Source of the DNA: CAWCDJ01 sp963778675
GTDB taxonomy: Bacteria > Acidobacteriota > Terriglobia > Bryobacterales > Bryobacteraceae
Assembly: GCA_963778675.1 (NCBI GenBank)
Contig: CAVZVI010000014.1
Coordinates: 992,001-1,056,000 of the forward strand
DNA: 64,000 bases
Direction: 5' to 3'
Each line of letters begins with the position of its first letter. The stretch's first letter is position 1. Below the pieces are notes generated by a model that saw only the letters and a list, made by a program, of their open reading frames with translations, did no database searches and had not been told where the DNA came from. Of the stretch, positions 35,894 to 47,487 are shown piece after piece. Made by a program: the position numbers and the translations under genes.

Positions 35894-36244
35894 ATGAGGA
35901 AACAGACGGTATTACAGGCGCTGGGCGCAGCCGCATGTAGCTTCGCGCTCGCACTCCCGCTCGGCGCGGCGACTCACGCGAAGACAGAGCGAATGTTGGA
36001 ATGGAGCCCGGAAACCCTGAACGGGCAGATCATGATGGTGCGGCCGGCGCAGCACCTCGTGGTCGTGAAGGGCCCTGACGGCGTTCCGTTCGACATCCGG
36101 GTGACACCTAAGACGGCGATCCGGTCGAACGGCCAACGCGAGACCCTGCAGGACCTTCGCGCCGACCTGAACAACAATGTCTCCGTGCGGTTTACGCCGG
36201 AAGGAAGGGGCGATATCGCCCAAGCCATCCACGTTAAGGGTTGA
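35894..36244 (+). CDS. Small secreted protein, beta-barrel-like
   Basis: 116 residues from the ATG at 35894; the GGAGGGG ribosome site precedes it, and a GTG 15 bases upstream is less likely. Signal peptide to about residue 27 (LALPLGAATHA). The mature part (LNGQIMMVRPAQHLVVVKGP, FDIRVTPKTAI, VSVRFTPEGRGD) looks like a small OB- or DUF5666-like barrel. Not assigned. Overlaps the convergent gene by 11 bases. Confidence 0.6.
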   Translation: MRKQTVLQALGAAACSFALALPLGAATHAKTERMLEWSPETLNGQIMMVRPAQHLVVVKGPDGVPFDIRVTPKTAIRSNGQRETLQDLRADLNNNVSVRFTPEGRGDIAQAIHVKG

Positions 36245-37052
36245 GGCGGGCGCTTAGAGCGTCTTTCGGCTGATAATCGCTGTAGGTCTCGTCATCCACC
36301 GAATTCTTCTGCCACCACAGAATGGACGCATTGACGCTCATTCGAAAGTGGGTCGGCAGCCAGATTTCGGGGGTGACGGGAGCCTGTTCCAGTTCGAAGC
36401 GAGTGCCGGGCTGCACCTTGGCGATGAAGAGGCCGAATGTCACGGGCTGAAACACCTCGGCTTCGACCTTGACCCACTGATCGGTCTTCCGGTCGATCCA
36501 CATGCGGCCCCGCATGCCGGTAAGTACCCGCGTTTCCATAGTTTTCGGGTGGTACCCGGGCTTCGGCGAAGCATCCAGCACGTAGACGTCGTGGCCGTTC
36601 AGCTTCTCTTCCCCCACCAGCTTGAAGACAAACGCATCGGTCATTTCCCGCATCAGCGCGTGGTCCTGCCGGCGTTCTTTCATGTAGTCCGCAATGCGGC
36701 GGCTGCGCGCGGAAGGAGATTCACGACGGCGTTTTTCCACCTCGCGCTGCAGCTTGCGCTGCTCTTCGGCGCGCTGCTGCGGCGGAAGAGGCTCTCCGTT
36801 GAGACCGGTAAGCTCGTAGTAAGGGGATCCGTCGATCATCCAGACGCGTTGTGTTTTCAGTGTCTTATGACGACCATCGATCTCTATGTCGCGCTCTCGG
36901 AAGACATATTCGGGCGCCTGCTGCCAGTCGCGGTCCATGGCCGTGACGGAGCGTTGCACCAGTTGCCGGACAAAGCCCGGCTGATCCGGCGCCGGACGAG
37001 CCACCGCCAACCCGCCGGCCAGAACGAGTACTGCAATTCCCCACCGTTTCAT
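36234..37052 (-). CDS. Secreted protein, LolA-like fold suspected
   Basis: 272 residues from the ATG at 37052 (MKRWGIAVLVLAGGLAVA signal). A charged helical middle (QQRAEEQRKLQREVEKRRRE) is followed by beta strands ending in MWIDRKTDQWVKVEAEVF, which resembles the outer-membrane lipoprotein-sorting/LolA-type half-barrel. Such proteins are frequent in Acidobacteria; their cargo is unknown. The fold call is tentative. Confidence 0.55.
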   Translation of the reverse strand: MKRWGIAVLVLAGGLAVARPAPDQPGFVRQLVQRSVTAMDRDWQQAPEYVFRERDIEIDGRHKTLKTQRVWMIDGSPYYELTGLNGEPLPPQQRAEEQRKLQREVEKRRRESPSARSRRIADYMKERRQDHALMREMTDAFVFKLVGEEKLNGHDVYVLDASPKPGYHPKTMETRVLTGMRGRMWIDRKTDQWVKVEAEVFQPVTFGLFIAKVQPGTRFELEQAPVTPEIWLPTHFRMSVNASILWWQKNSVDDETYSDYQPKDALSARLNP

Positions 37053-37153
37053 CCTACTTTGATGGTCCGTGGCCACGAGGTGAAAAGTCTATCCCGTCTT
37101 TGCATGAGCCCGAGCCCCGGAATGGGGCTGTCTCCGGGTGACGGTTGCGGTCT

Positions 37154-38749
<1,596 letters not shown>

Positions 38750-38930
38750 GTGTTCCCTTTGTCGTATGCCGGCGATTGCGTGTGATCATCCAGTCAAACG
38801 TAGACCGGTATCCTGTCGTGTGACAAGAAGTTACGTCGCGGTACTTACATTTTCCCGCGCGGGCCGGGCGGTGCATATCCCGCAAACACGCGAGGGGTCG
38901 GAAAAAAAGGCGTGCTATCGGCAACCGTGC

Positions 38931-38940
38931 TTCGTACGAA
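38931..38940. promoter_or_regulatory. 10-bp perfect palindrome TTCGTACGAA
   Basis: This palindrome lies between the response-regulator stop and the trehalose-synthase promoter in the 203-bp gap 38750-38952. It could be an operator for the minus-strand synthase gene; chance occurrence is possible. Confidence 0.3.
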
Positions 38941-38952
38941 TTCTTACAACCG

Positions 38953-39600
38953 TCATGAAATGATCTTTTTCCGGACGGCGTAGAGCACGATTTCCGCGGT
39001 GTTGTGCAGATTGAGCTTCTGCATGAGGTGCGTGCGGTGAGTGTCGACGGTATAGATGCTGATATTCAGGATCGTCGCCACTTCCTTGTTCGACTTACCC
39101 TCAGCGAGGAGCTGCAGCACTTCTTTTTCGCGGTCGGTCAGCACCTCGTAGGAGTCCTGCAGATTCCGCTGCTGGAGAAATCGCATGTAATCCTCCAGCA
39201 TGGTCTTGGCGATTTCGGGGCTGAAGAAGGGCGTGCCCCGGCTCACCGCCTGGATGGCGCGCACGAGGTCGGTATCGGCCGAATCCTTCAACAGGTAGCC
39301 CTTGGCACCGGCATTCAGCGCCGAGAGCAGATAGTCCTCGTCGGAGTGCATGCTCAGTATGACGACTCCGAGGCCGGGGTTGTGCTTCACCATTTGCGCG
39401 GTGGCCTCAATACCGTTGAGCATCGGCATGGCGATGTCGACGACCACGACATCGGGACTCAACTCCTGCGCGAGCCGGACGGCTTCGCGCCCGTCGCCGG
39501 CTTCGCCGACGACCTCCATACCGGTCTGGCGCTCGATGATGAAGCGCAGTCCCTTGCGGACGACGCCGTGGTCGTCCGCAAGAAGGATTCGCAAACTCAT
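38953..39600 (-). CDS. NarL/LuxR-family response regulator
   Basis: 215 residues. Receiver domain with acidic D9/D10, phosphoacceptor D55 (VVVVDIAMPM), and the conserved GYLLKDS lysine. C-terminal LuxR-type HTH (about 150-210: LTDREKEVLQLLAEGKSNKE, STYTVDTHRTHLMQKL-like). It is phosphorylated by the histidine kinase encoded directly upstream, with which it overlaps by four bases, and would act as a DNA-binding activator or repressor. Target genes are unknown; the nearby synthase gene is one candidate. Confidence 0.92.
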   Translation of the reverse strand: MSLRILLADDHGVVRKGLRFIIERQTGMEVVGEAGDGREAVRLAQELSPDVVVVDIAMPMLNGIEATAQMVKHNPGLGVVILSMHSDEDYLLSALNAGAKGYLLKDSADTDLVRAIQAVSRGTPFFSPEIAKTMLEDYMRFLQQRNLQDSYEVLTDREKEVLQLLAEGKSNKEVATILNISIYTVDTHRTHLMQKLNLHNTAEIVLYAVRKKIIS

Positions 39601-40946
39601 GCGGAGATAGCCTCCTGCTGTAAAGGAATGGCGGCGACGAGCGTCGTGCCCTTGCCGGGTTGCGATTTCAAGGTAATACTTCCTCCCAATTCCCTGACGC
39701 GCTCCTGCATGCCCAGGAGCCCCAATCCGCGGCTGCGCACGGAGGCCGGGTCGAAGCCCGTGCCATCATCTCTCACTTCGACCGAGAGGCGGTCGCCGAG
39801 CGACCGCACGCTCACCTGAATGGTCCTGGCCTTGGCGTGGCGCGCGCAATTGGTGAGCGCCTCCTGCACGAGGCGGTAGACGCAGGTACGGTGGCGATCG
39901 GGCAACTGCGAAAGAGGCCCGTCGATCTGGACGTTGACGGGGACGCCGGTATGCTTGGAGAACTGGCGCGCCTGCCACTGCACGGCGGAGCCGAGCCCGA
40001 GATCGTCGAGCATGGAAGGCCGGAGGCCCATGGCCATATCGCGCACCGAGCGCAGGGACTGTTCGGCCAGCCGGCGGGCATCTTCCAGGTGTTCCTGGAA
40101 CAGCTCTTCCGGAGCCACGCGCAGGTCCTGGAGATTGCGCAACTCCATCCGCAAAGCCGTCAGCAACTGGCCGATTTCATCGTGGAGTTCGCGGGAGATC
40201 GACCGGCGCTCCTCTTCCTGCGCGCGGACCAGTTGACGCGAGAGAAGGCGCATCTCATCTTCAGCCGTCTCCGCGCGGAGACGCTGCTCCTCGGAATGGC
40301 GCTCCAGCCGGGTCATGCGGTAGACGGATATGCCGGCAATGAGGAGGCCGAGAAATACGGTGATCGCCAGCATCCGGCCGATGAAGATTGGCAGATCGGC
40401 TTCCTCCTTGTCGACGGCTTCGCGCTGTCTCCGCAGGTTGGCCTGCGCCAGGTCGCTGATTTCCCCGGCAATGGCGAGCGCTGCCTCGCGCCGGGGAAGT
40501 ACCTGTTTTCGGAGAAAGATCCAGCTCAGGGCGGATTTCTGGGCAGGGGTCCATTCGAACAGCGGATCGAGAACGTCCCAGTAAGCGCCCACTTCCTTGC
40601 GCAAACGGTCGAGCCGGGGGGCCTCCTCATCGCCCATCACGCCGCTCAACTCCTGGAGCTCGTTCTCCATTCTGGCCCGAACCGTCACCAGCTCGGAACG
40701 GTACTTGCCGGCCGACAGGGCGGAGGGATCGAGCAGGTAGTCGCGCGTGAGCAACCCGACTTCGGAGATTTCCGCTCCTACCCTGTTGAGGATATGCTCC
40801 GTGCGGCGGTAGCGGTCATTCAGCGAGGAGACTTCGCGGTAGGTCTGCCGGGCCCTGCGTAACGCTCCCAAACCCGAAACGGCGATCAGAACGATGAGCG
40901 TCCCGAAGCCGATCAGCAGGATAGGCCATGAGCGATGAGATTGCAT
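39597..40946 (-). CDS. Sensor histidine kinase, NarL-partner type (HisKA_3)
   Basis: 449 residues from the ATG at 40946, preceded by AGGAG five bases upstream; two earlier ATGs have no ribosome site. Two transmembrane segments (about 7-25 and 180-200) flank a helical periplasmic sensor resembling CHASE3. The dimerisation helix carries phosphoacceptor H in SRELHDEIGQL, and the ATPase domain has ARHAKARTI, DDGTGFD and GLGLLGMQER. Ligand unknown. Confidence 0.9.
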   Translation of the reverse strand: MQSHRSWPILLIGFGTLIVLIAVSGLGALRRARQTYREVSSLNDRYRRTEHILNRVGAEISEVGLLTRDYLLDPSALSAGKYRSELVTVRARMENELQELSGVMGDEEAPRLDRLRKEVGAYWDVLDPLFEWTPAQKSALSWIFLRKQVLPRREAALAIAGEISDLAQANLRRQREAVDKEEADLPIFIGRMLAITVFLGLLIAGISVYRMTRLERHSEEQRLRAETAEDEMRLLSRQLVRAQEEERRSISRELHDEIGQLLTALRMELRNLQDLRVAPEELFQEHLEDARRLAEQSLRSVRDMAMGLRPSMLDDLGLGSAVQWQARQFSKHTGVPVNVQIDGPLSQLPDRHRTCVYRLVQEALTNCARHAKARTIQVSVRSLGDRLSVEVRDDGTGFDPASVRSRGLGLLGMQERVRELGGSITLKSQPGKGTTLVAAIPLQQEAISA

Positions 40947-41006
40947 GCTGTCTCCTACCATTAAAGCGCCTTCCGGCCCGGAAGACAGCATGCTCCGGAC
41001 ACAGCT

Positions 41007-41330
41007 CTATTTTTTCAAAGTCCGGACGTAGGCGACCACGTCGTTCACCTGCTCGCCGGTGACACTCTTGATCGCGTGCATTTTCCCCTTGCCCTTGGTG
41101 ATGATGTCCGCGATCTGCTGATCGGTCATGCTCTGGACATCGGAGGAGCCCAACGGTTTGATATCGACCTTCATCATCTTGGCGATGGTGGGGTTGGCCA
41201 CTCCGTCGGCGCTATGGCAATTCTTGCAGGCCCGCTCGTAGACCGCCTTGCCTGCCGTGGCGTTGCCGGCCGCCCATGCCATTGCCAGTGAGGACGCGAA
41301 CAGAGCGGCGGCTACCTTCCTGATCATCAT
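41007..41330 (-). CDS. Monohaem cytochrome c, periplasmic
   Basis: 107 residues from the ATG at 41330 (MMIRKVAAALFASSLAMAWA signal) with AGGAG nine bases upstream. One haem site CKNCH near residue 34 and a distal Met in KGKGKMHAI give class I cytochrome c. It probably shuttles electrons to or from the decahaem protein encoded 43 bases upstream in the same operon. Confidence 0.85.
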   Translation of the reverse strand: MMIRKVAAALFASSLAMAWAAGNATAGKAVYERACKNCHSADGVANPTIAKMMKVDIKPLGSSDVQSMTDQQIADIITKGKGKMHAIKSVTGEQVNDVVAYVRTLKK

Positions 41331-41372
41331 AATGAACTGCTCCTTTCTTGAATTATGCGGCAAATTGAGACC

Positions 41373-43466
41373 TTACAAAGTTCGGGCATGTACCTTATCC
41401 ACCGAGAACTGGGCGCCGGTTCCATGGCACACGTCGCAGCTCTCGCCGAATTGCGGGCTGGTGTTGACCTGCGTGTGGGCGATGGTCGACTGCTCCGTGT
41501 GGCACGCCGTACAGGCGGCCGTGGTGGGCCCCATCGGCGAATAAAACGCCTGCGGGCTCACCACGGGAATGCGGCCCGGGGGAAGCGGCGGAGATTGCGA
41601 GTCGTTCACGTGGCACTTGTCGCAATTGCGCAGATCGCCGGGGAACAGCACGTCGCCGAAATTATTGACGCTGCCGCCAAAGCCGTACACGATATAGGGC
41701 GTCAACTGCCCGCCCGGCGGGGACTGCGCGCCCTCGTGAATGCGGTGCACAAGTATCGGGAGATCGATTCCCTGGGGCGGGTTGGCGCTGGCCGGGCGCT
41801 GCGCGGAGTCCGTGGCGTTCGGGTTATGGCACAGGATGCAATACTGCGTCTGGTTTCGCAGGCTGCCGTGCGCGGTGAGGCTGTAATGGCAAGAGTTGCA
41901 GTTGGCAGTCATCACCTCCACGGCGTGCGGCGCAACGGGCGAGCCATCCACCGAGAAGTTGATGACCTGGTTCTGGCCCGCATCGGCCACCGTCGTCGCG
42001 GTGACGGTGCCGGGCAGCAGCGTGATGTTGCGGCGGCCCTCGATGCCGATCGTGTAGGTCCCGGTCGCATTCGCTGGTATGGGTTTCTGGAAGGTGTAGG
42101 TGTAGGTGCCGTTCGATCCGGTGGCCTTGCGGGCGCTCTCAGAGAAGGCGGCCGCGTAATCCGAGGCGGGTCCACCGAGCGTCAGGTTCAAGGTGGTCAT
42201 GTCCGACGGGTTGATCGGGTTGCCGCTCTTGTCGTGAATCGTGAACGTGACGGTGGGGTTCTGTCCCGCCATATTGTTGGCGACGTTCTCGAGAGTGAAG
42301 ACGACACCCGGCAAGCCCGGGGCGAAGGCCGGGATGGTGTGCGCCCCGAGGATGGAGATGTCGAACGGCAGTTCGCCTTGCGGGACGTGGCACGTGCTGC
42401 ACAGGTTGTCGGAGACCTGCGGCAGGTTGGCGTGGTTCTCGCCGGTGGCGAAGTTGACGTTGTCATGGCACGCTCCGCAGGCGGCGCGGGAGGGCCGGGT
42501 GATCCACCAGTCGGCATTCACGGGCGGCGTGGGATCCGTGCTCTGAGCGCCGGGAGGCCACGTGCCGCCCTGGGGAGGCGCGCCGTTTTCGTGGCACATC
42601 TGGCAGTTTCGCGGGTCGGCCGGGAACACCACGGTGGAGTAGTCGTGTACGGAACCGCCGAAGCCGATGATCTGGTACGGATGGCCGGCCTGCACACTGG
42701 GCAGCGACGAGCCCATGTGGATCTTGTGAATCATCACCTTGAGGTCAATGCTGTTGCCGGTGTCCGGGTCGATGGTCTGAACGCCGTTACCGCCCGGATT
42801 GTGACACGCGATGCATAGCTGTACTTCGCGGCGGACGCCACCGTGCTCGGAAAGCGGGTCGTGGCACTTGTTGCAGGTGACCGTGTGGATGATATCGTGC
42901 GTGTCGGTAATGGGGGTGCCGGCCGGTGTAAATGTCAGGACCGAGTTGGAAACGTTGGTGCCGAGATCGAACTCGGTCAGGTTGCGCGACGCCCACATTC
43001 CGACGCGGGTCGTCTGAGTCCCGTCGAACCCGGACGGCGCCTTGGTGTGGTAGGTGTACGTGTACGTGCCGTTGGAAGCCTGGGAGATCGTGCCGCCCGA
43101 ATCGGACGCGGGCTGGTTGGCGGTGCCGGCGGCTCCGGTGGCGGGCCGCGCGATCATCGACAGGTAGTCCGAGCCTCCCTTGGGGATATAGGCGGCGACA
43201 AAGGAAGTGGAGATCGCGCCGGGCGTGGTCACACCGGTGATATCGAGCGGGAGGCCCTTCGGGTCGGTCAGTGTGAACTGTGCCTGGATGGTTCCATCCG
43301 CGGCGATCATGGCGCCGGTGATGGTGGCGACCAGGCCGGGGCGAACGAAATTGATCACGGACGGGTCCAGATAGAAGGCCCGATCGTGCTTGGTGAACAC
43401 CGGCCGGTCTGATTTGCTCATGAGCGCGGCGGCAAACAGCAAGAGGATCGCGAAAATGCGGCGCAT
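41373..43466 (-). CDS. Decahaem cytochrome c of the OmcA/MtrC family
   Basis: 697 residues with an N-terminal signal sequence but no lipobox. Exactly ten CxxCH sites are present: CNKCH, CIACH, CQMCH, CGACH, CSTCH, CNSCH, CILCH, CDKCH, CTACH and CDVCH, in two groups of five that mirror each other (each with an HKIHMG- or HRIHEG-type segment), each preceded by a beta domain. This fits the OmcA/MtrC extracellular electron-transfer family. No MtrA/MtrB porin partners lie nearby, so whether it reaches the cell surface is unknown. Divergent from pyc. Confidence 0.87.
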   Translation of the reverse strand: MRRIFAILLLFAAALMSKSDRPVFTKHDRAFYLDPSVINFVRPGLVATITGAMIAADGTIQAQFTLTDPKGLPLDITGVTTPGAISTSFVAAYIPKGGSDYLSMIARPATGAAGTANQPASDSGGTISQASNGTYTYTYHTKAPSGFDGTQTTRVGMWASRNLTEFDLGTNVSNSVLTFTPAGTPITDTHDIIHTVTCNKCHDPLSEHGGVRREVQLCIACHNPGGNGVQTIDPDTGNSIDLKVMIHKIHMGSSLPSVQAGHPYQIIGFGGSVHDYSTVVFPADPRNCQMCHENGAPPQGGTWPPGAQSTDPTPPVNADWWITRPSRAACGACHDNVNFATGENHANLPQVSDNLCSTCHVPQGELPFDISILGAHTIPAFAPGLPGVVFTLENVANNMAGQNPTVTFTIHDKSGNPINPSDMTTLNLTLGGPASDYAAAFSESARKATGSNGTYTYTFQKPIPANATGTYTIGIEGRRNITLLPGTVTATTVADAGQNQVINFSVDGSPVAPHAVEVMTANCNSCHYSLTAHGSLRNQTQYCILCHNPNATDSAQRPASANPPQGIDLPILVHRIHEGAQSPPGGQLTPYIVYGFGGSVNNFGDVLFPGDLRNCDKCHVNDSQSPPLPPGRIPVVSPQAFYSPMGPTTAACTACHTEQSTIAHTQVNTSPQFGESCDVCHGTGAQFSVDKVHARTL

Positions 43467-43664
43467 ACGACTCCTCTGCGGATCATAACGCGGGTGCGCG
43501 GCCGCCAGGTATTACTCACTGTGCGATTCCATCCGCGCAGAGCCGCCGGCCCACATGCGGGGCGATCTGGCCGGCATGTCCGCGTAGAAGCGCGGCCGGA
43601 AGGGAGCGGGCCGCCTCTGGTACTCTAGGAGAAACGGCTGGGCATCTGCCCGTTTTCTTCCACA

Positions 43665-46600
43665 ATGAAAAAACTGCTTGCTCTGAATCGCAGCGAAATC
43701 GCGATTCGCATCCTGCGCGCGGCCAACGAACTCGGGCTGCGCACCGTGGCCATCTATTCCCAGGAAGACCGGCTGGCCTTGCACCGGTTCAAGGCCGACG
43801 AAGCCTACCTGATCGGCGAAGGCAAAGGCCCGGTGGAGGCGTACCTGGACGTCGAAGGCATCGTCGGCCTGGCCCGCGAGAAGGAAGTGGATGCGATCCA
43901 TCCGGGCTATGGATTTCTCTCCGAGAATCCCGCCCTTCCGAGAGCCTGCGAGCGCGCCGGCATCACCTTCATCGGGCCAAGCGCGGACCTGCTGGACCTG
44001 CTGGGCGACAAGACCGCGGCGCGGCGCCTGGCCCAGAAGGCCGGCATCCCCGTGGTTCCCGGAACCGAAACCGCGATCACGGACGCGCGCAGGGCCGAGA
44101 AGATCGCCGGCGAAATCGGCTTCCCCCTGATCATCAAGGCGGCCTTCGGCGGCGGCGGCCGCGGCATGCGCGTGGTGGACCGCGCCGCCGACTTCCCCGG
44201 ACGGCTGGAAGAGGCGCGCCGCGAAGCCGCGGCGGCCTTCGGCAACGACGCCGTCTTTATCGAACGCTTCGTGCGCCGCGCGCGGCACATCGAAGTCCAG
44301 ATTCTGGGCGACCGCCACGGCAACATCCTGCACCTCTACGAACGCGACTGTTCGGTGCAGCGGCGGCACCAGAAGGTCGTGGAGGTGGCGCCGGCGGTTT
44401 CGCTCGATCCGAAGATCCGCGCCGCGCTGGCCGATGCCGCCGTCCAACTGGCGAAGGCCGCGGGCTACTACAACGCCGGCACGGTGGAGTTCCTGGTGGA
44501 TGCCGAGTCCGGCGACTGGTATTTCATCGAAGTGAACCCGCGCATCCAGGTGGAGCACACCGTCACCGAGATGGTGACCGGCATCGACCTGGTGCGGTCG
44601 CAGATTCAGGTCGCGCAGGGCCTGGAGCTCCACGAGCCGGAAATGAACCTGCCGCGGCAGAATGCGGTGCCGCTCTACGGCTACGCCCTGCAATGCCGCA
44701 TCACGACCGAAGACCCGGCCAACAACTTCGTCCCGGACTACGGCAAGATTTCGACCTACCGCTCGCCGGCCGGCTTCGGCATCCGGCTGGACGGCGGCTC
44801 TGCCTATAGCGGGGCGGTGATCACACCCTATTACGATTCGCTGCTGGTGAAGACCACCGCGTGGGGAAGGGAATTCCGCCACGCCTGCCAGCGTATGGAC
44901 CGCAGCCTGCGCGAGTTCCGCGTGCGCGGCGTGAAGACCAATATCCCGTTCCTCGAAAACGTGGTCAACCACGCGGATTTCCAGGCGGGGAGTGTCACGA
45001 CGCGCTGGCTGGAAGAAACCCCGGAGCTGTTCAAGTTCGCGGCGCGGCGGGACCGCGCCACCAAGATCCTGACCTACCTGGGGGAAGTGATCGTGAACGG
45101 CAACCCGGCCATCGCGGACAAACCGCGGCCGCGCCGCACCGGCGCGGCTCCCGTGCCGCGGCACGACTCGTCCCCACCTCCCGAGGGCACGCGCCAGATT
45201 CTGCAGCGGCTGGGGCCGGAGGGCCTGGCCGAGTGGGCCGGCAGGCAGAAGCGCCTGCTGATGACCGACACCACCTTCCGCGACGCGCACCAGTCGCTGC
45301 TGGCCACGCGCGTCCGCACCTATGACATGACGGCCATCGCGAACTTCGTCTCGCACCGGCTGCACGGTCTCTTCAGCCTGGAAATGTGGGGCGGCGCCAC
45401 GTTCGACGTGACCATGCGCTTTCTGCACGAAGACCCCTTCCAACGTCTGCGGCGCCTGCGCGAGGCGATACCGAACATCTGCTTCCAGATGCTGCTGCGC
45501 GCGTCGAACGCGGTGGGCTACACGGCGTATCCGGACAACGTGGTGGCCGAGTTTATCTACGAGGCCGCGGCGCAGGGCATCGACATCTTCCGCATTTTCG
45601 ATTCGCTCAACTGGCTGCCCAACATGAAGGCGTCGATGGAGGCGGTGCGTAAGACGCGGTCTGTGTGCGAAGCCGCGGTGTGCTACACGGGCGACATCCT
45701 CGACCCGAAGCGCGACAAGTACTCGCTCGAATACTACGTGCGAATGGCGAAGGAACTGGAGCGGATGGGCGCTCATATGCTCGCCATCAAGGACATGGCG
45801 GGACTGTGCAGGCCCTATGCCGCCGAAAAGCTGGTGAAGGCGCTGCGGCAGGAGATCGGCATTCCGATCCATTTCCATACGCACGACACCAGCGGGCTGA
45901 ACGCGGCCTCGGTGCTGAAGGCGGCCGAATCGGGGGTACACGTTGCCGACGGCGCGATCGCCTCGATGAGCGGCCAGACCAGCCAGCCGAACCTCAATTC
46001 GATTGTGGCCGCGCTCAGCCACACCCGGCGGGATACCGGCCTCGATCTCGACGCGCTCAACCAGTACGCGGATTACTGGGAGGCGGTGCGCGAATTTTAC
46101 GCGCCTTTCGATACCGGCCCGAAATCGGGCACGGCCGAAGTGTACATCCACGAAATGCCCGGGGGCCAGTACACCAATCTCAAAGAGCAGGCCGAATCGA
46201 TGGGCCTGGGCGCCCGGTGGCACGAAATCGCGCGCACCTATGCGGATGTCAACATGGCCTTCGGAGACATCGTGAAGGTGACGCCTTCGAGCAAGGTGGT
46301 GGGCGACATGGCGATCTTCCTGGTCAATCACAATATGACCATGGAGCAGTTCGCGCGGCTCACTCCGGACCACAACCTGACGCTGCCGACTTCGGTCATC
46401 GAGATGTTCATGGGCTCGCTGGGCGAACCGGACGGCGGCTGGCCGAAGCCGCTGCAGAAGATCATCCTGCGCGGCGCCAAGCCGCAGCGCGGGCGTCCGG
46501 GAGCGAGCCTGCCCAAGGTGGATCTGGACGAAACCGCCGCCGTGGTGGAGAAGAAGACCGGGCGGAAGCCCTCGCGCGATGAAGTGCTGAGCTACCTGAT

Positions 46601-47102
46601 GTACCCCGAGGTGTTCGTGAAGTTCGCGCGCGCGCGGCAGTTGTACGGCGACGTGGAAGTGCTGCCGACCCCGCAGTTCTACTACGGAATGGAGCGCGGC
46701 GACAGTGTCGCGGTGGAACTCGAGCCCGGCAAGACGCTGGTGGTGAAGTTTCAGACCGTGGGCGAGCCGCACCCGGACGGCACGCGCACCGTCTTCTTCG
46801 AGCTGAACGGGCAGCCGCGCGAAGTATCGGTACGCGACCGCTCGCTCGAAGTGAAGCAGCCGGCCAAACCGAAAGCCGACCCCAACATCCCCGGCCAGAT
46901 CGGCGCGCCGATTCCCGGCGTGGTCTCGACCGTCGCGATCGAGCTGAATCAACAGATCCAGAAGGGCGACCGCCTGCTGGTGATGGAAGCGATGAAGATG
47001 CAGAGCACGGTGTACGCGCCGGCGGGCGGCACGGTCAAGCAGTTGCTGGTGCAGCCCGGCCAGCACGTGGAAGCGAAGGATCTGCTGCTGGTGATCGAGT
47101 AA
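43665..47102 (+). CDS. pyc: Pyruvate carboxylase
   Basis: 1145 residues, the normal length of a single-chain enzyme. Order: biotin carboxylase (1-455, with GGGGRGMR ATP loop, EVNPRIQVEHTVTE), carboxyltransferase (about 525-800, with TTFRDAHQSLLATR), allosteric linker, and C-terminal biotinyl domain with the biotin lysine K1111 in EAMKMQS. It carboxylates pyruvate to oxaloacetate for anaplerosis. A single gene, with no operon partner; divergent from the cytochrome genes. A long antiparallel open frame over this gene is an artefact of GC-rich codon use. Confidence 0.95.
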   Translation: MKKLLALNRSEIAIRILRAANELGLRTVAIYSQEDRLALHRFKADEAYLIGEGKGPVEAYLDVEGIVGLAREKEVDAIHPGYGFLSENPALPRACERAGITFIGPSADLLDLLGDKTAARRLAQKAGIPVVPGTETAITDARRAEKIAGEIGFPLIIKAAFGGGGRGMRVVDRAADFPGRLEEARREAAAAFGNDAVFIERFVRRARHIEVQILGDRHGNILHLYERDCSVQRRHQKVVEVAPAVSLDPKIRAALADAAVQLAKAAGYYNAGTVEFLVDAESGDWYFIEVNPRIQVEHTVTEMVTGIDLVRSQIQVAQGLELHEPEMNLPRQNAVPLYGYALQCRITTEDPANNFVPDYGKISTYRSPAGFGIRLDGGSAYSGAVITPYYDSLLVKTTAWGREFRHACQRMDRSLREFRVRGVKTNIPFLENVVNHADFQAGSVTTRWLEETPELFKFAARRDRATKILTYLGEVIVNGNPAIADKPRPRRTGAAPVPRHDSSPPPEGTRQILQRLGPEGLAEWAGRQKRLLMTDTTFRDAHQSLLATRVRTYDMTAIANFVSHRLHGLFSLEMWGGATFDVTMRFLHEDPFQRLRRLREAIPNICFQMLLRASNAVGYTAYPDNVVAEFIYEAAAQGIDIFRIFDSLNWLPNMKASMEAVRKTRSVCEAAVCYTGDILDPKRDKYSLEYYVRMAKELERMGAHMLAIKDMAGLCRPYAAEKLVKALRQEIGIPIHFHTHDTSGLNAASVLKAAESGVHVADGAIASMSGQTSQPNLNSIVAALSHTRRDTGLDLDALNQYADYWEAVREFYAPFDTGPKSGTAEVYIHEMPGGQYTNLKEQAESMGLGARWHEIARTYADVNMAFGDIVKVTPSSKVVGDMAIFLVNHNMTMEQFARLTPDHNLTLPTSVIEMFMGSLGEPDGGWPKPLQKIILRGAKPQRGRPGASLPKVDLDETAAVVEKKTGRKPSRDEVLSYLMYPEVFVKFARARQLYGDVEVLPTPQFYYGMERGDSVAVELEPGKTLVVKFQTVGEPHPDGTRTVFFELNGQPREVSVRDRSLEVKQPAKPKADPNIPGQIGAPIPGVVSTVAIELNQQIQKGDRLLVMEAMKMQSTVYAPAGGTVKQLLVQPGQHVEAKDLLLVIE

Positions 47103-47279
47103 GGCGGCGGAGATTCGTGGGGCGGCGATTGGGGAAGCCGCGTCTTTGGTGAAGGGCTCAAGGGAAGTTGCACGAAGGAGCAGGCCTTGAGGGGCGTAAC
47201 GCCCGACAACGGCCGCTTGGAGTGGTTTGAGTGCGTAAGGCAGTTCTACGGGTCGGGGACGACGTGGCCCAGTGGCCTC

Positions 47280-47487
47280 GGTGGGGCATGCTTTAGCTTG
47301 CCCTGCAGGATCGCCAAAGAAGCGCCCGGATGGCGAATCGTTTGTTGGGACGAACGGGAAAGCCGTTTTGGCAAGATGAGTCATACGACCACTGGGTGAG
47401 AACCGAAAAGGAGTTTCACCGGATTGTGTCCTACATCGAGGAGAACTTGGTCCAGCGCAACACGGGCAAGCTAAAGCATGCCCCACC
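47280..47487. mobile_element. Miniature element bounded by a 23-bp inverted repeat, with RAYT transposase remnant
   Basis: The 23 bases at 47280-47302 (GGTGGGGCATGCTTTAGCTT...) recur as an exact inverse complement at 47465-47487. An outer imperfect inverted pair lies at about 47221-47242 and 47499-47517 (GGTTTG..GCGT..AGGC). Between the inner repeats is part of a REP-associated tyrosine transposase. The design is that of a decayed REP/RAYT insertion; related repeats elsewhere in the genome would be expected. Confidence 0.65.

Noticed and set aside
47187..47399. 70-codon plus-strand frame in the gap after pyc
   Set aside because: Out of phase with the transposase remnant, crosses the inverted repeat and has no family match.
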